A DNA stretch of 64,000 nt from Granulicella mallensis MP5ACTX8 (GTDB lineage Bacteria; Acidobacteriota; Terriglobia; Terriglobales; Acidobacteriaceae): positions 5,332,001 through 5,396,000 of the forward strand of contig NC_016631.1 in the NCBI RefSeq assembly GCF_000178955.2, given 5' to 3'. A model generated the notes under the pieces. That model worked only from the letters and a program-made list of their open reading frames with translations, was not told the DNA's origin and did not search any database. A program made the position numbers and the translations under genes. Below, piece after piece: positions 7,736-17,553 of the stretch; position 1 is the stretch's first letter; the number at the start of each line of letters is the position of its first letter.

Positions 7736-9531
7736 ACGAATCGCGGCCAGAAACGCGCAATCTGTTGAACCTGCGGTCGGTGAACTGGGAGCATGGCATG
7801 CTTCTGACGCCCGATCATTTTCTGCGACAGGAGCAGTATCTCGAGTCGCTTTCGGCGTGGGGCCTGCGCTATCTCGCCGCGGCCAACGGCCTGGTGGGCG
7901 GCGGCGTGCGGATTCCCGAGAGCGATCTCGGCACCGTCCGCTTCGATCCCGAAGTGACGCTCAATGAGTCGGCGGAGCACCTCGACATCTCCGTGTCGCG
8001 TGCGCGCGGCATTACGCCCTCCGGCGCCATCGTCGACATCGAAACCGCGGGCAGCATTTCGAACCGCTTCTCGAAGGACCACCTCGCGGGCGTCGCCGAG
8101 TCCGTGGTCTACGTCGTCCTCGATCCGCTGGTTCGCATCAAGAGCAACGGCGTCATCGACTCTTTCAATCCGCAGATGCGCACCGAGCGCATCCCCAGCT
8201 ACCGCATCGCGCTCAATGTCACGGCAGCGGAACGAGCTAACGGCCTAGCCGTAGGCCGCATTCGCCGTCCTGCCACAGGCATGTACTTCGAGGCAGACCC
8301 AGGCTTTATTCCCGCGTGCATCTCGGTCGCCGGACACTCCGAGTTGATGACGGGCAGCCGCCGCATCCTGGACGCCATCAATCGCCTCGCCTCGGGCTAT
8401 GCGGAGCTGCATCGCGCCATGCGCGAGTTCATGGTCATCTTCACCGAGCGCGGTCTCGAGACGGAAGTCGACCGCGACTCGATGGCGTTTGCCGAACGCA
8501 TGGTGCTCGAACTGCAGGACACCGCGTACGCGCTGCTCGATCGCACTCAAACCCCTGAGAACTTCTTCGGTCGCGTGCGCCGGATGCTGCACTCCGCCGC
8601 CATCTTCTTCGATCTCGCGACCGGCATGCAGCAGTACTACGACATGCTGCGCGAGACGGGCGAAAGCGAACTGCTCGGCCTGATCGAGCTTCAGAAGCAT
8701 ACGTTGCAACTGGGCCGCAGCCTGCGGCTCGACGAGGACCTCGGGCTGGAGGTGCGCAAGATGCTTCAGTCGCTCGCCGGGCTGGAGAAGCTCGAGCGCG
8801 CGCTCGAAGGCAAGTACATCGACTTCCGCAAGAGCGCCTCGCTCGAGAGCACCAACTTCATCTTCGACCGCGGCGGCAAGGCGCTGTACAAGCTGGCGGC
8901 GCGACCGTCCCGCGTGCAGGGCGTTGCGGACGAGATGACCATCATCTTCTCGAACCTGCGGCTCGAAGGCCGCGACCGCTACCGGCTCATCCTGGTCGGC
9001 GACCGCGCCACACCGTGGCTTCGCGGCACGTCGATCGGCGCGGAGATCCGGCTGAATGAGGGCTCGGGCTTCCGCCGCGAGAGCCTCATCCTCACCGGCG
9101 ACGTAAAGTTCGACGAGCAGAACAACATCGAGCTCGACTTCGAAGCGCCCGACGTTCCCACAATCACCGACCTGCGCGTCACGGTGCCCGCGTATCACAC
9201 CGTGCACACCGCGCTGCTCTTCCTGCGCCACCGCTTCTATGCCAGCCGCCAGGACAACCTGGAGGCGCGTACCGTCGAGCGCGAATCGGAACGCACCGGC
9301 ATCCTGCCGCGCCCGGAGAACGTCTCCACGTACGCCGCAAAGAGCACGCGTACCGAGATTCCCGCGCCAGTAGCGCAACGGCCTATGACGCAGCCGATCG
9401 AGCGCATGGAGAGCACGACACCAGCCACGCCGGCACCCGTCATCCAGCCGCCGTGGATGCCTCGCGATAACCCTGCGAATGGAGCTGAGGAAGACGCCTC
9501 CAACCGCCCACGACGCCGCCGTCTGGAATAA
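7732..9531 (+). CDS. tssK: T6SS baseplate-membrane connector TssK
   Basis: 599-aa TssK. The ATG at 7732 overlaps the tssG stop and has GGAG six bases upstream; an in-frame TTG at 7720 is less likely. The family N-terminus is clear: VNWEHGMLLTPDHFLRQEQY, then LGTVRFDPEVTL. TssK normally has about 450 aa; here there is extra sequence in the middle and a Pro/Thr/Arg-rich C-terminal tail of about 80 residues (after FLRHRFYASR). TssK trimers bind the TssFG wedge and contact TssL/TssM, none of which is in view. The long form is typical of divergent T6SS. Confidence 0.85.
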   Translation: MNESRPETRNLLNLRSVNWEHGMLLTPDHFLRQEQYLESLSAWGLRYLAAANGLVGGGVRIPESDLGTVRFDPEVTLNESAEHLDISVSRARGITPSGAIVDIETAGSISNRFSKDHLAGVAESVVYVVLDPLVRIKSNGVIDSFNPQMRTERIPSYRIALNVTAAERANGLAVGRIRRPATGMYFEADPGFIPACISVAGHSELMTGSRRILDAINRLASGYAELHRAMREFMVIFTERGLETEVDRDSMAFAERMVLELQDTAYALLDRTQTPENFFGRVRRMLHSAAIFFDLATGMQQYYDMLRETGESELLGLIELQKHTLQLGRSLRLDEDLGLEVRKMLQSLAGLEKLERALEGKYIDFRKSASLESTNFIFDRGGKALYKLAARPSRVQGVADEMTIIFSNLRLEGRDRYRLILVGDRATPWLRGTSIGAEIRLNEGSGFRRESLILTGDVKFDEQNNIELDFEAPDVPTITDLRVTVPAYHTVHTALLFLRHRFYASRQDNLEARTVERESERTGILPRPENVSTYAAKSTRTEIPAPVAQRPMTQPIERMESTTPATPAPVIQPPWMPRDNPANGAEEDASNRPRRRRLE

Positions 9532-9560
9532 ACCGCGCTAACCGCAGAAAGGAGTCGTAC

Positions 9561-12305
9561 ATGGCTTTGGATCTCAGCAAACTCTCTGACGAAATGGAAT
9601 CGGCTCTCTCGGGGGCACGATTGCTGGCCGAGCAGCGCCGCCAGGCGTTGATTCAGCCCGAGCATCTGCTGCTCCTGCTGATCGACAACGAAGGCTCGAG
9701 CCTGCGTGCGATCCTCGAGCGCAAGAACGTGGCGCTGCTTCCCCTGCTCGATGCCCTCTCGCGCCGCGCGGACACGCTCTCTGCGCAGCGGCTGGAGGAA
9801 CTGCGTAGGCCTCTCGCATCGCAAGCCCTGCGCGCGCTGCTGGCGGATGCGTTCAAGCTCTCCGAAAGGCACGGACGCCCTGCTGCCGAGGCCATCGACG
9901 TACTTGAAGCTGCACTCACGACCGGTACGAACGATCTGCGCAACGACTTCCGCAAGGCCGGTTTTACGATCGAAGATATCGAGCAGCCTGTTGCCTCTGC
10001 GCCTCAGACGCGTAGGCCCCAGACAACCGCTGCCGCCCAGGCTCCGCAGAGCGCCAATGAGACGGAGCTTGCGGGCGGAGCCAAGATGCTGGAGCGCTTC
10101 GGCCGCGACCTGACCGCCGCTGCAGCCGCCGGGGAGTTGATGCCGGTGGTCGGACGCGACGAAGAGGTGCGGCAGCTCATCCAGACGCTGCTACGCAAGA
10201 CCAAATCCAATCCCGTGCTGGTCGGCGACCCCGGCACCGGCAAGACCGCCATCGTCGAAGGCCTCGCGCTGCGCATCGCCGCACAGGATGTGCCGGAGAG
10301 CATGAAGCGCTGCCGTGTGATCGCGCTCGACCTGATGGGCCTTGTTGCGGGGGCCAAATACCGGGGTGAATTCGAAGAACGGCTCAAGGCCGTGGTCGAC
10401 GAAGTTCGTCTGCGCAAGGGCGAGATCATTCTCTTCCTGGACGAGATTCATCAGCTCGTAGGCGCGGGTGGCACCGAAGGCGGCATGGACGCCGCCAACA
10501 TTCTGAAGCCGGCCCTCGCACGTGGCGAACTGCGCTGCGTAGGTGCGACTACCTTTGACGAGTATCGCGAACGCATCGAGAAGGACGGCGCTCTGGCGCG
10601 GCGGTTCGAGCGCGTGCAGGTGGGCGAGCCCAGCGATGAGGCGATGCTCTACATCCTGCGCGGTATTCGCGAACGCTACGCCACCTTTCACGGCGTCGAC
10701 CTCACCGATGAGGCACTGCACGCTGCCATCAAGCTTTCGCGCCGCTACATGCGCGACCGCTTCCTGCCGGACAAGGCCATCGATGTCATCGACGCCGCAA
10801 CAGCACGGCTGCGCATGCAGCTCGAGTCGCGCCCCACGGCGCTCGATCAGCAGGAGCGTCTGTTGACACGGCATCGTGCCGAACTGGAGACGCTGCGGTC
10901 ATTGCCGAAGCTCAGCGCCGCGCAGACCAAACAGATCACCACACTCGAAGAAGAGATTGCCACGCTCGAACCGCGCGTCGCCGCCGACTCCGAGGCCTGG
11001 GAGCTCCAGCGCAACGCGCGGATCGACCTCGGCAAGACCGTACAGGCTATTGAAGAGAACACCCGCCTGCTCGCAGCCGCCGAAGGTGCGGGAGATGTGA
11101 CGAAGGCCGCGGAGATTCGCTACGGCGCGTTGAAGCATCTCGAAGCGCAGCGTGCAGATCTTGAGGCTCGCATCGCCGCACAGCGCGAGAGCGGCAACAT
11201 CACCATCGCAGACAAGGTTCTGCCTGAACACATCGCCGAAGTCGTCGCGGAGCGCTGCGGCGTGCCTGCCTCGCGCATGCTGGAGAGCGAGCGCGACCGC
11301 CTGCTGCATCTCGAAGATCGCCTGGGCGAGCGCGTCTACGGACAGCCCGAAGCGATCCGCGCGGTGTCTGAAGCGGCACGCCGCATGCGTACCGACCTGC
11401 AACTGAAGCGCTCGCCTGCCTCTTTCCTCTTCGTCGGCCCCACCGGCGTCGGCAAGACGGAGCTGGCCAAAGCGTTAGCCGAAGCACTCTTCGACGACGA
11501 GAGCGCGCTCATCCGTATCGATATGGGAGAGTACAAGGACAGTGCCTCCGCGGCGGGCCTCATCGGCTCGCGCCCAGGCCTCATCGGCTCTGACGAAGGC
11601 GGCTTCCTCACCGAACAGGTGCGCCGCTCTCCCTACTCCATCGTGCTCTTCGACGAGGTAGAGAAGGGCCATCCCGAGATCCTCGATCTTCTGCTCGGCG
11701 TGCTCGACGAAGGCCGCCTCACCGATGCCAAGGGACGCTTCTGCGACTTCACCAACACCGTGGTGCTCTTTACCTCCAACCTCGGCGTGCGCGAGTCCAT
11801 GGCAGCGGGCGAGGACAACGCTCTCCGCGAGCAGATCATCCTCGACGCAGTCCGCGCCAACCTGCGGCCGGAGCTCTACAACCGCATCGGACAGGTCATT
11901 CCCTTCCACCCACTCGGCATGCCGGAGCTGGAGCGCATCGTCACCGGCCACCTGCGCGCGCTGAAGCGCAAGCTGGAGGACGATCGCGAGTTGCACCTCG
12001 AGACCACGCCCACCGCCATCGATCTTCTGGCGCGGCTCTCCTACGATCCGGAGTACGGCGCACGTCCGGCGGGCCGCGTGATGCAGCGCGAAGTGCTGTC
12101 GCCGCTTGCCGAGATTCTGCTCGGCGGAGACGCCATCCCCGGCTCCACGATTACCGTAGACGCCACGCCTCTTGAAACAGCCACCGAGGGAAATGAAGAA
12201 CAGCCTCCGCAGGAGATGATCTTCTCGCTCATGCAACCTCACGAGTCTGACTCATTGAACGCCGATGTAACACCTGATTCCATGCCCGAGGAGGTCGCTC
12301 TATGA
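9561..12305 (+). CDS. tssH: T6SS sheath-recycling AAA+ unfoldase TssH (ClpV)
   Basis: 914-aa Clp/HSP100 protein that disassembles contracted sheath. Domain order: Clp_N repeats (residues about 8-150, [17 protein letters not shown]), first AAA+ with Walker [13 protein letters not shown] near residue 220 and Walker [12 protein letters not shown], a long coiled-coil middle domain (about 430-540), second AAA+ with [16 protein letters not shown] near 624, and a C-terminal D2 small domain. The ATG follows an AAAGGAG site. Length and domain order match ClpV rather than housekeeping ClpB, and the neighbours confirm the role. It overlaps the next gene by four bases (ATGA). Confidence 0.93.
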   Translation: MALDLSKLSDEMESALSGARLLAEQRRQALIQPEHLLLLLIDNEGSSLRAILERKNVALLPLLDALSRRADTLSAQRLEELRRPLASQALRALLADAFKLSERHGRPAAEAIDVLEAALTTGTNDLRNDFRKAGFTIEDIEQPVASAPQTRRPQTTAAAQAPQSANETELAGGAKMLERFGRDLTAAAAAGELMPVVGRDEEVRQLIQTLLRKTKSNPVLVGDPGTGKTAIVEGLALRIAAQDVPESMKRCRVIALDLMGLVAGAKYRGEFEERLKAVVDEVRLRKGEIILFLDEIHQLVGAGGTEGGMDAANILKPALARGELRCVGATTFDEYRERIEKDGALARRFERVQVGEPSDEAMLYILRGIRERYATFHGVDLTDEALHAAIKLSRRYMRDRFLPDKAIDVIDAATARLRMQLESRPTALDQQERLLTRHRAELETLRSLPKLSAAQTKQITTLEEEIATLEPRVAADSEAWELQRNARIDLGKTVQAIEENTRLLAAAEGAGDVTKAAEIRYGALKHLEAQRADLEARIAAQRESGNITIADKVLPEHIAEVVAERCGVPASRMLESERDRLLHLEDRLGERVYGQPEAIRAVSEAARRMRTDLQLKRSPASFLFVGPTGVGKTELAKALAEALFDDESALIRIDMGEYKDSASAAGLIGSRPGLIGSDEGGFLTEQVRRSPYSIVLFDEVEKGHPEILDLLLGVLDEGRLTDAKGRFCDFTNTVVLFTSNLGVRESMAAGEDNALREQIILDAVRANLRPELYNRIGQVIPFHPLGMPELERIVTGHLRALKRKLEDDRELHLETTPTAIDLLARLSYDPEYGARPAGRVMQREVLSPLAEILLGGDAIPGSTITVDATPLETATEGNEEQPPQEMIFSLMQPHESDSLNADVTPDSMPEEVAL

Positions 12306-14458
12306 GCCTGTCCCCGTTGCCTCAGTACTATCGAAAATCTGCCGCTCTCTTTGGCGCCTTCGCGCTTGCCACCAGCCTGTCTGCCGCGCCCGTTCCCGAT
12401 CCTTCGCTCTCGCTCTTCAACGGGACTTCGATGGCGGGTTGGAATGCTCACGGAACCTGGGGCGCAAGCAACGGAAATCTCACCAGCAATGGCACGGGCA
12501 ACCGCAATGTGCTCACCGCGGTTCCGTTCGCCGACTTCAATCTGCAGTTTGAGTACTTCGAGAGCGCTCCCACCGGAGCCAAGCTGCGCCTGTGGGCCTC
12601 GCGCGAGAATAACGGCGGCTTCACCATCGATCTCGATAACAGCGATGCTCCTTCGGGTATCGGCGGCATTGAGACCATCTCGGTCTCCTCGATCAAGAAT
12701 CTTCCGTCGGCCTGGCATCGCGTCCAGGTAGACGCCTCCCACGGCCAGATCACGGTTCGTGTCGATGGCCTGCCTTCGGGCACGGCCTCCGGGCTCGGTT
12801 CACGCGCGGGTTATATCGGCTTCGAGGCCACCGGCGGCGCAGTGCTGCAAGTGCGCAATATCAGGCTCACCCCACTCGATCCCGGCAGCACCTTCAACAA
12901 TACGGACCTCAGCGGCTGGAAGAGCATCGCGCGCAATCCCAATGCCAAGGGTGGGCTGGGTCACTCTGTCGAGAAGACCTTCACCATGGGCATCGGCGGC
13001 GGCAGCACCAAACCGCATGAGGCCAAGTGGTCAGTCCATAACGGCGCGATCCACGGAGAAAGCGGCCCCGGCGGTCTGGAGAACGGCAATACCGCCGAGG
13101 ACGCCATCATTCAACTGGTGGCGTCGGTCAAAGGCGAGATTAAAAAAGAGAACTTCACGGCTCTCCTATTGCGCAACACCGCAGGACAGCTTGAAGGGGG
13201 CTATGAGGTCGGTATCGGCCCCTACGCGGGCGGTATCGAACACCTCGAAAGCCATGCATTCGGCAGCGCCGAGACCCCGGTCAACGAGACCATCGTCATC
13301 GGTGGGCGCACCATCGCCATCTGGATCAACGGCGTCCTGACGACCGTACACACCGACTCCCGCCCGGACAGCAACAACAGCGCGCAGGGAGCCCGCACCA
13401 CCGCCGGCGCCATGACCCTGCTCCTGCCGAACGGCGGCGAACAGCTGGACGTGCAGAAGTTCATCACGACGGTCCTGCCGAAGACCTACGGCGCACCGGC
13501 ACACACTCCACCGCCACCGCCGCCTACACCCCAGCCGACACCCCAAACCGCCGCAGCCGCTGCGCCGGCGGCCCCCTCAGTAGCAGAGACGGCATTGATC
13601 CAGCAACAGCAGAGTGCCGCGAAGAAGGATGCCACCGATCAACAGAACAAGCAGAAGGTGGCGTCGCTCATGGGGCAGGCTCTGGCGACATCCGACCCGC
13701 AACAACAGATGAGCGCGTACGGCCAGGTCGTCCAGATCGATCCGTCGAACGCCGCAGCCGTGCAAGGTTATAAGGAAGCGCAGCAGAAGGTCCAGGCCCA
13801 GCAGGAAGAACAGGCCAAGGCTTCTACCACTGCCGTGGTGCAGCAGCACGACGAGCAGACGCGCGAACAGCAGACCAGCGAATCGTTGTCGAAGGCGCAG
13901 AGTGCCTTCCTCGCGGGACATCTGGCGGCTGCCAGCGGTGCCCTTGCCATTGCGGAGCGCCTGTCGCCCAGCAATCCCCTGGCCCACGATCTGCGGACTC
14001 GCATCAGCGCCGCGCAGATGCTTCGTTCGCGACTTGTCATGCTGGGCAGTGGCGCAGGCCTGCTGGCCCTCGTGGGAATGATTGCGATGTGGATGCGGCG
14101 CAGGAAGATGCAGCGCTTCCCTGTGCTTGAGATCACGCGCGGGCTCGACTCTGGCCGCACGCACCCGATCGACAAAGACATCGTCCGCATCGGCGCGGTC
14201 GCGCAGGACGGCGGCCAGAAGAACGACATCGTGATCCGCGACGTAGAGCATGCCATCTCGCGCTTCCACTGCGAGATCGTCAAGCGTGATGGCCAGCTTT
14301 ACGTCAACGATCTCAACAGCTCGAACGGCACCCGCTTGAACGGCGCACAGATCAAGCCGGGCAGTCCGGAACCTCTACGCAGAGGCAGCAATATTCTGCT
14401 GGCTAATGCCGTGGAACTGCGCTTCGATTATGACCGTGGCGCGAAGACAAAAAACTGA
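12302..14458 (+). CDS. secreted DUF1080-like domain protein fused to membrane anchor and FHA domain
   Basis: 718 aa with an unusual order: signal peptide or N-terminal anchor (residues 1-30, ending SLSAAPV), one or two concanavalin-like DUF1080 modules (about 35-190 and 195-395, with SLFNGTSMAGW and FNNTDLSGWKSI starts), a proline-rich linker (near 400-415), a glutamine-rich coiled/TPR-like segment (420-570), a membrane helix (577-597) followed by RRRK, and a cytoplasmic FHA domain (about 605-710) with RIGAV, SRFHCEI and NDLNSSNGTRLN. FHA domains read phosphothreonine and in T6SS (Fha/TagH) transmit kinase signals; the adjacent PP2C phosphatase fits. DUF1080 domains resemble carbohydrate-binding or glycoside-hydrolase modules, so the outside part may sense envelope glycans. 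That coupling is inference. Confidence 0.85.
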   Translation: MSLSPLPQYYRKSAALFGAFALATSLSAAPVPDPSLSLFNGTSMAGWNAHGTWGASNGNLTSNGTGNRNVLTAVPFADFNLQFEYFESAPTGAKLRLWASRENNGGFTIDLDNSDAPSGIGGIETISVSSIKNLPSAWHRVQVDASHGQITVRVDGLPSGTASGLGSRAGYIGFEATGGAVLQVRNIRLTPLDPGSTFNNTDLSGWKSIARNPNAKGGLGHSVEKTFTMGIGGGSTKPHEAKWSVHNGAIHGESGPGGLENGNTAEDAIIQLVASVKGEIKKENFTALLLRNTAGQLEGGYEVGIGPYAGGIEHLESHAFGSAETPVNETIVIGGRTIAIWINGVLTTVHTDSRPDSNNSAQGARTTAGAMTLLLPNGGEQLDVQKFITTVLPKTYGAPAHTPPPPPPTPQPTPQTAAAAAPAAPSVAETALIQQQQSAAKKDATDQQNKQKVASLMGQALATSDPQQQMSAYGQVVQIDPSNAAAVQGYKEAQQKVQAQQEEQAKASTTAVVQQHDEQTREQQTSESLSKAQSAFLAGHLAAASGALAIAERLSPSNPLAHDLRTRISAAQMLRSRLVMLGSGAGLLALVGMIAMWMRRRKMQRFPVLEITRGLDSGRTHPIDKDIVRIGAVAQDGGQKNDIVIRDVEHAISRFHCEIVKRDGQLYVNDLNSSNGTRLNGAQIKPGSPEPLRRGSNILLANAVELRFDYDRGAKTKN

Positions 14459-14491
14459 AATCCAGGCAACAGGAAAGAGTAATAGGGCTAG

Positions 14492-15220
14492 ATGGAAATT
14501 CGGATTCGGGCAGCGGCATCGAGCGATGTAGGGCGGCAGCGCCGCACCAATGAGGACGCGTTCGGTTTCGATTTGGATCGCGGACTTTTTGTTGTGTGCG
14601 ATGGGGTCGGAGGGGCTAACGCGGGCGAGGTCGCCAGCCGGGCCGCCGTCGACTGCGTGCTCAGTCGCTTCCCCTATACCGTCCACGATCCCAATGCAGG
14701 AGGGCCGGAGCTGCAGCGCGCCATCCAGGCCGCGAACCGCGCGGTGTACAAGGCTGCCGCCCACGAACCGCTCTACCAGGGCATGTGCACGACCATCGTA
14801 GCCGCACACTTCGACGGCGCACGCATGTGGATCGCCCACGTGGGAGACAGCCGCGCCTATCTCCTGCGCAGCCAGTCGCTGCATCGCCTGACCGACGACC
14901 ACTCCCAACTGGCGCGTGTCCTGCGCGAGGGAGATCGCCACATCACGCCGGACCAGATGGCCCGCTGGGACAGCGTTTTGACCCAGGCCATCGGCGCTTC
15001 GGAGTTTGTCATGCCTGCCGTCACCATGGTGCAGGTCCACCTCGGAGACTGCTTTCTCTTCGCCACGGACGGCATCTGCAAATCTCTGTCCAACGGCGAG
15101 ATGCTCTCGCTGTTGCTCACCACTTCAACGCCGGAGCAGGCGTGCCAGCAGCTGGTCGATGCCGCCAATCGCTCCAGCGGGTACGACAACGCGACCTGCA
15201 TCGTAGTAGAGATCGACTAA
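14492..15220 (+). CDS. PP2C-family serine/threonine phosphatase (PppA/Stp-like)
   Basis: 242-aa cytoplasmic PP2C phosphatase with all metal-binding motifs: SDVGRQRRTNEDAF, VCDGVGGANAG, HVGDSRAYLL, LFATDGI and a final DNATCI. In many T6SS loci a kinase PpkA and phosphatase PppA set the phosphorylation state of an FHA protein and thereby assembly; here the FHA protein is the immediate upstream gene. The matching kinase is not in the window and may lie before position 1. The start has a modest AGGAAAGAG site about 15 bases ahead. Confidence 0.9.
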   Translation: MEIRIRAAASSDVGRQRRTNEDAFGFDLDRGLFVVCDGVGGANAGEVASRAAVDCVLSRFPYTVHDPNAGGPELQRAIQAANRAVYKAAAHEPLYQGMCTTIVAAHFDGARMWIAHVGDSRAYLLRSQSLHRLTDDHSQLARVLREGDRHITPDQMARWDSVLTQAIGASEFVMPAVTMVQVHLGDCFLFATDGICKSLSNGEMLSLLLTTSTPEQACQQLVDAANRSSGYDNATCIVVEID

Positions 15221-15335
15221 TGCCAACCACACGCTATCGATCAGCCTTCAATCCGTCGACCAGAGAAATACCACGACCGGCAACGCAGGCATTAAGCAAC
15301 GACTCGTAAGAACACCGACTCACCAGGAGATATCC

Positions 15336-16895
15336 ATGGCCCTGCCTCAGATTCAAATTGGCGACAACCTCATCGGCGATGCCCAACTTTCCTCCGTCGA
15401 GATTGTGCAGGAGTTGAATCAACACTGGTGGTGCACCGTCGTCTGTAAGCAGACAGAAGATCAACGCATCCCAGTAGAAGACTTCCTCGGCAAAGCGGTA
15501 TCGATCAAGATCACGGACGAGGATGGCATAGAACATGTGCCCTTCTCCGGCTTCGTACTCAAGGTCGATCTGGAGTACGAGATATGGGGTAGCTACACGG
15601 CCCAACTGTTGGCTGTCAGTTCCAGTTACCTCATGGACGTAGCCCCACAGAAACAGTACTACGCCGCCCAGACGCTCTCCTCCATCGGTAACGCCGCCGC
15701 AGGGCGGGCAGGCATCTCCTTCTCGCAAAGCGGCAGCAGCTCCAAGGCGCTGAACTATGTGCAGTACGGCGAAACGGATTTCTCCTTCCTGAACCGTATC
15801 GTCGACGACTACGGCTGCTGGATGCGCCCGAAAGAAGGGGGAGTGGAGGTTTTCAACAGCTTCCAAACCGGTGTCAGCGTGCAGTGGCGCGGCGAGGGCG
15901 GCCTTCTCGATCTACGTCTCAGCGGCAGGCTCTCGCCCGCATCCATGAGTGGCGTGCACTACGATCATCACGCCATGCAGTCCAACAGCTTTGAGAAGGT
16001 CAGCACACCGCCGGACTACTACGACTCAGCCCAACGAATGACCAGCGCCGTACAATCCGCCTCCGTCGCGCTGCCCGCCGGCTTTGAGCCACAGCGCGCC
16101 CGGGCCATGACGCTCGACGATTTTCAGGACCAGTTGCACGCGGAAAGCCAGCGCTCCCTTGGCAGCGCCGTTACCGGCAGCGGCCACTCGCGCAATCAGC
16201 AACTCATGGCTGGCAATACGATCCAGATCGAAGGTACGCTGGATGCTCAGGGCATCTATGGACTCACCCGCGTCGTCCATCACTGGACGCCGCAGGGCTA
16301 CACCAACGCGTTTGACTGCACACCCTGGAAGAACTATCGCAACGCACAACCACCTGCTACGCACACCTGGAACGGTATCGTCTCCGCTCGCGTTGTCGAC
16401 CATAACGACCCGAAGAAGATGGGCCGCATCAAGGTGCAATACATCTGGCAGAGCGATAGCTCCACCCACTGGGCACGCGTGACCTCGCCCCATGCGGGCC
16501 CGGATCGAGGCTTTATGTTCATGCCGGAGATCGGCGACGAAGTCGCTGTCGCCTTTGAGGACGGTGATCCTGAAAGACCGGTAGTTCTCGGTGCGGTGTG
16601 GAATGGCGTTCATACCCAACCGCGCGACGAACTACGTGGCGGCGATGTCGAAACCAACGACGTCAAACGCCTCGTGACAAAGAGCGGCAATCGCCTGCAA
16701 TTCTCCGACAAGGAAGGTGTAGAGACAGTAGTATTGGCGACACCGAACAATAACCTGATTAAGATGACCGAAAGATCCGATCAGACCGGAAGAACCAATA
16801 TCACCATTGAATCGAAGACGGGCGATATCATTCTCCACGCGCCCAATGGGCGAGTACATATCGAATCGAAGTTCTACTCCAAAGATGTCGGTTAG
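15336..16895 (+). CDS. vgrG: VgrG spike protein
   Basis: 519-aa T6SS spike tip. The N-terminal 340 residues form the gp27-like ring module (VPFSGFVLKVDLEYE, NYVQYGETDFSFLNRIV with the conserved E..FLNRI). Near residue 344 starts the gp5 OB-fold (NGIVSARVVDHNDPKKMGRI, then GPDRGFMFMPEIGDEVAVAF and PVVLGAVWNG). The C-terminus is short, with only a little beta-prism sequence (SKTGDIILHAPNGRVHIES), and no effector extension. A separate downstream gene at 17554 encodes more beta-prism-like repeats, so the needle may be supplied in trans. Preceded by AGGAGATATCC. Confidence 0.92.
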   Translation: MALPQIQIGDNLIGDAQLSSVEIVQELNQHWWCTVVCKQTEDQRIPVEDFLGKAVSIKITDEDGIEHVPFSGFVLKVDLEYEIWGSYTAQLLAVSSSYLMDVAPQKQYYAAQTLSSIGNAAAGRAGISFSQSGSSSKALNYVQYGETDFSFLNRIVDDYGCWMRPKEGGVEVFNSFQTGVSVQWRGEGGLLDLRLSGRLSPASMSGVHYDHHAMQSNSFEKVSTPPDYYDSAQRMTSAVQSASVALPAGFEPQRARAMTLDDFQDQLHAESQRSLGSAVTGSGHSRNQQLMAGNTIQIEGTLDAQGIYGLTRVVHHWTPQGYTNAFDCTPWKNYRNAQPPATHTWNGIVSARVVDHNDPKKMGRIKVQYIWQSDSSTHWARVTSPHAGPDRGFMFMPEIGDEVAVAFEDGDPERPVVLGAVWNGVHTQPRDELRGGDVETNDVKRLVTKSGNRLQFSDKEGVETVVLATPNNNLIKMTERSDQTGRTNITIESKTGDIILHAPNGRVHIESKFYSKDVG

Positions 16896-16955
16896 GCTGT
16901 GACAGTCGTAAGCGGTAGGGTTGCCGGCAAACACAGAGGAGGATCGAAACGAGAT

Positions 16956-17537
16956 ATGTTACATACCTGGGAAGACAAGAAGGCCGTTTATATGAGTCCC
17001 ACCATTGTTGGGCTGTGCGTCGTGGCTTTCCTTCTGCTTGTCGGATGGATGAACCGTGATTTTGTGCACGGATGGTTTTCGCACATCACCCCAGCTTCCA
17101 AAAACGAGCTTCGGGGCGAATGGGTAGGACATCTCGACATTGATGGCATGCTGGAGCCAGACCAGAAAGACGTGAAGAAGAAAGCTGTGATCCGCTTCAA
17201 TCTGAAGATCACAGACTCCTTTTTGGAGAAGTATGGCGGTCGCGGTGAACTGACGATTGAAGGAGAGAAGCCTCAATCCATTGAGGTACGCGATCTCTGG
17301 CCGCAATCGAATCCAAAGGATGGCACCTTTCAAACAGGCATCTGGCTGGACACATATACGCCTGAGACCAAAAACGATTCGTTTTCAGGTGGCTTCAAGG
17401 GCATATTCAAACCGGGTTCTTTGTCTCTTGAAAGAGACGACCAGGGTGGCTATTCGATGAAGGGCGTCCTGCAAAAAGGGAGCGATGCGGACTACGACGC
17501 TCTCGTGAAACAGATGCAACAAACCGTTGAAAAATAA
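16956..17537 (+). CDS. membrane-anchored protein of unknown family, copy A1
   Basis: 193 aa from the ATG at 16956 (GAGGAGG lies about 12 bases ahead; a GTG at 16899 is also in frame). One N-terminal membrane helix (IVGLCVVAFLLLVGW), then MNRDF.HGWFSH and an extra-cytoplasmic beta-rich domain. It is a clear paralog of the gene at 20020: both carry RGEWVG, AVIRFNL, TDSFL.KYGG.GELTI, RDLWP, GIWLD and a C-terminal KG.DA.Y.AL.KQM. The two copies bracket the post-VgrG cassette. I do not recognise the family. Location beside vgrG suggests a role in effector handling or self-protection, which is unproven. Confidence 0.75.
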   Translation: MLHTWEDKKAVYMSPTIVGLCVVAFLLLVGWMNRDFVHGWFSHITPASKNELRGEWVGHLDIDGMLEPDQKDVKKKAVIRFNLKITDSFLEKYGGRGELTIEGEKPQSIEVRDLWPQSNPKDGTFQTGIWLDTYTPETKNDSFSGGFKGIFKPGSLSLERDDQGGYSMKGVLQKGSDADYDALVKQMQQTVEK

Positions 17538-17553
17538 ATCCAGGGAGGATGAA

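Noticed and set aside
8245-9378. 377-aa antisense frame inside tssK
   Set aside because: Shadow of tssK; composition and lack of motifs argue against it.
15220-15309. 29-codon frame starting in the PP2C stop codon
   Set aside because: No ribosome site of its own and no recognisable feature; too short to support.
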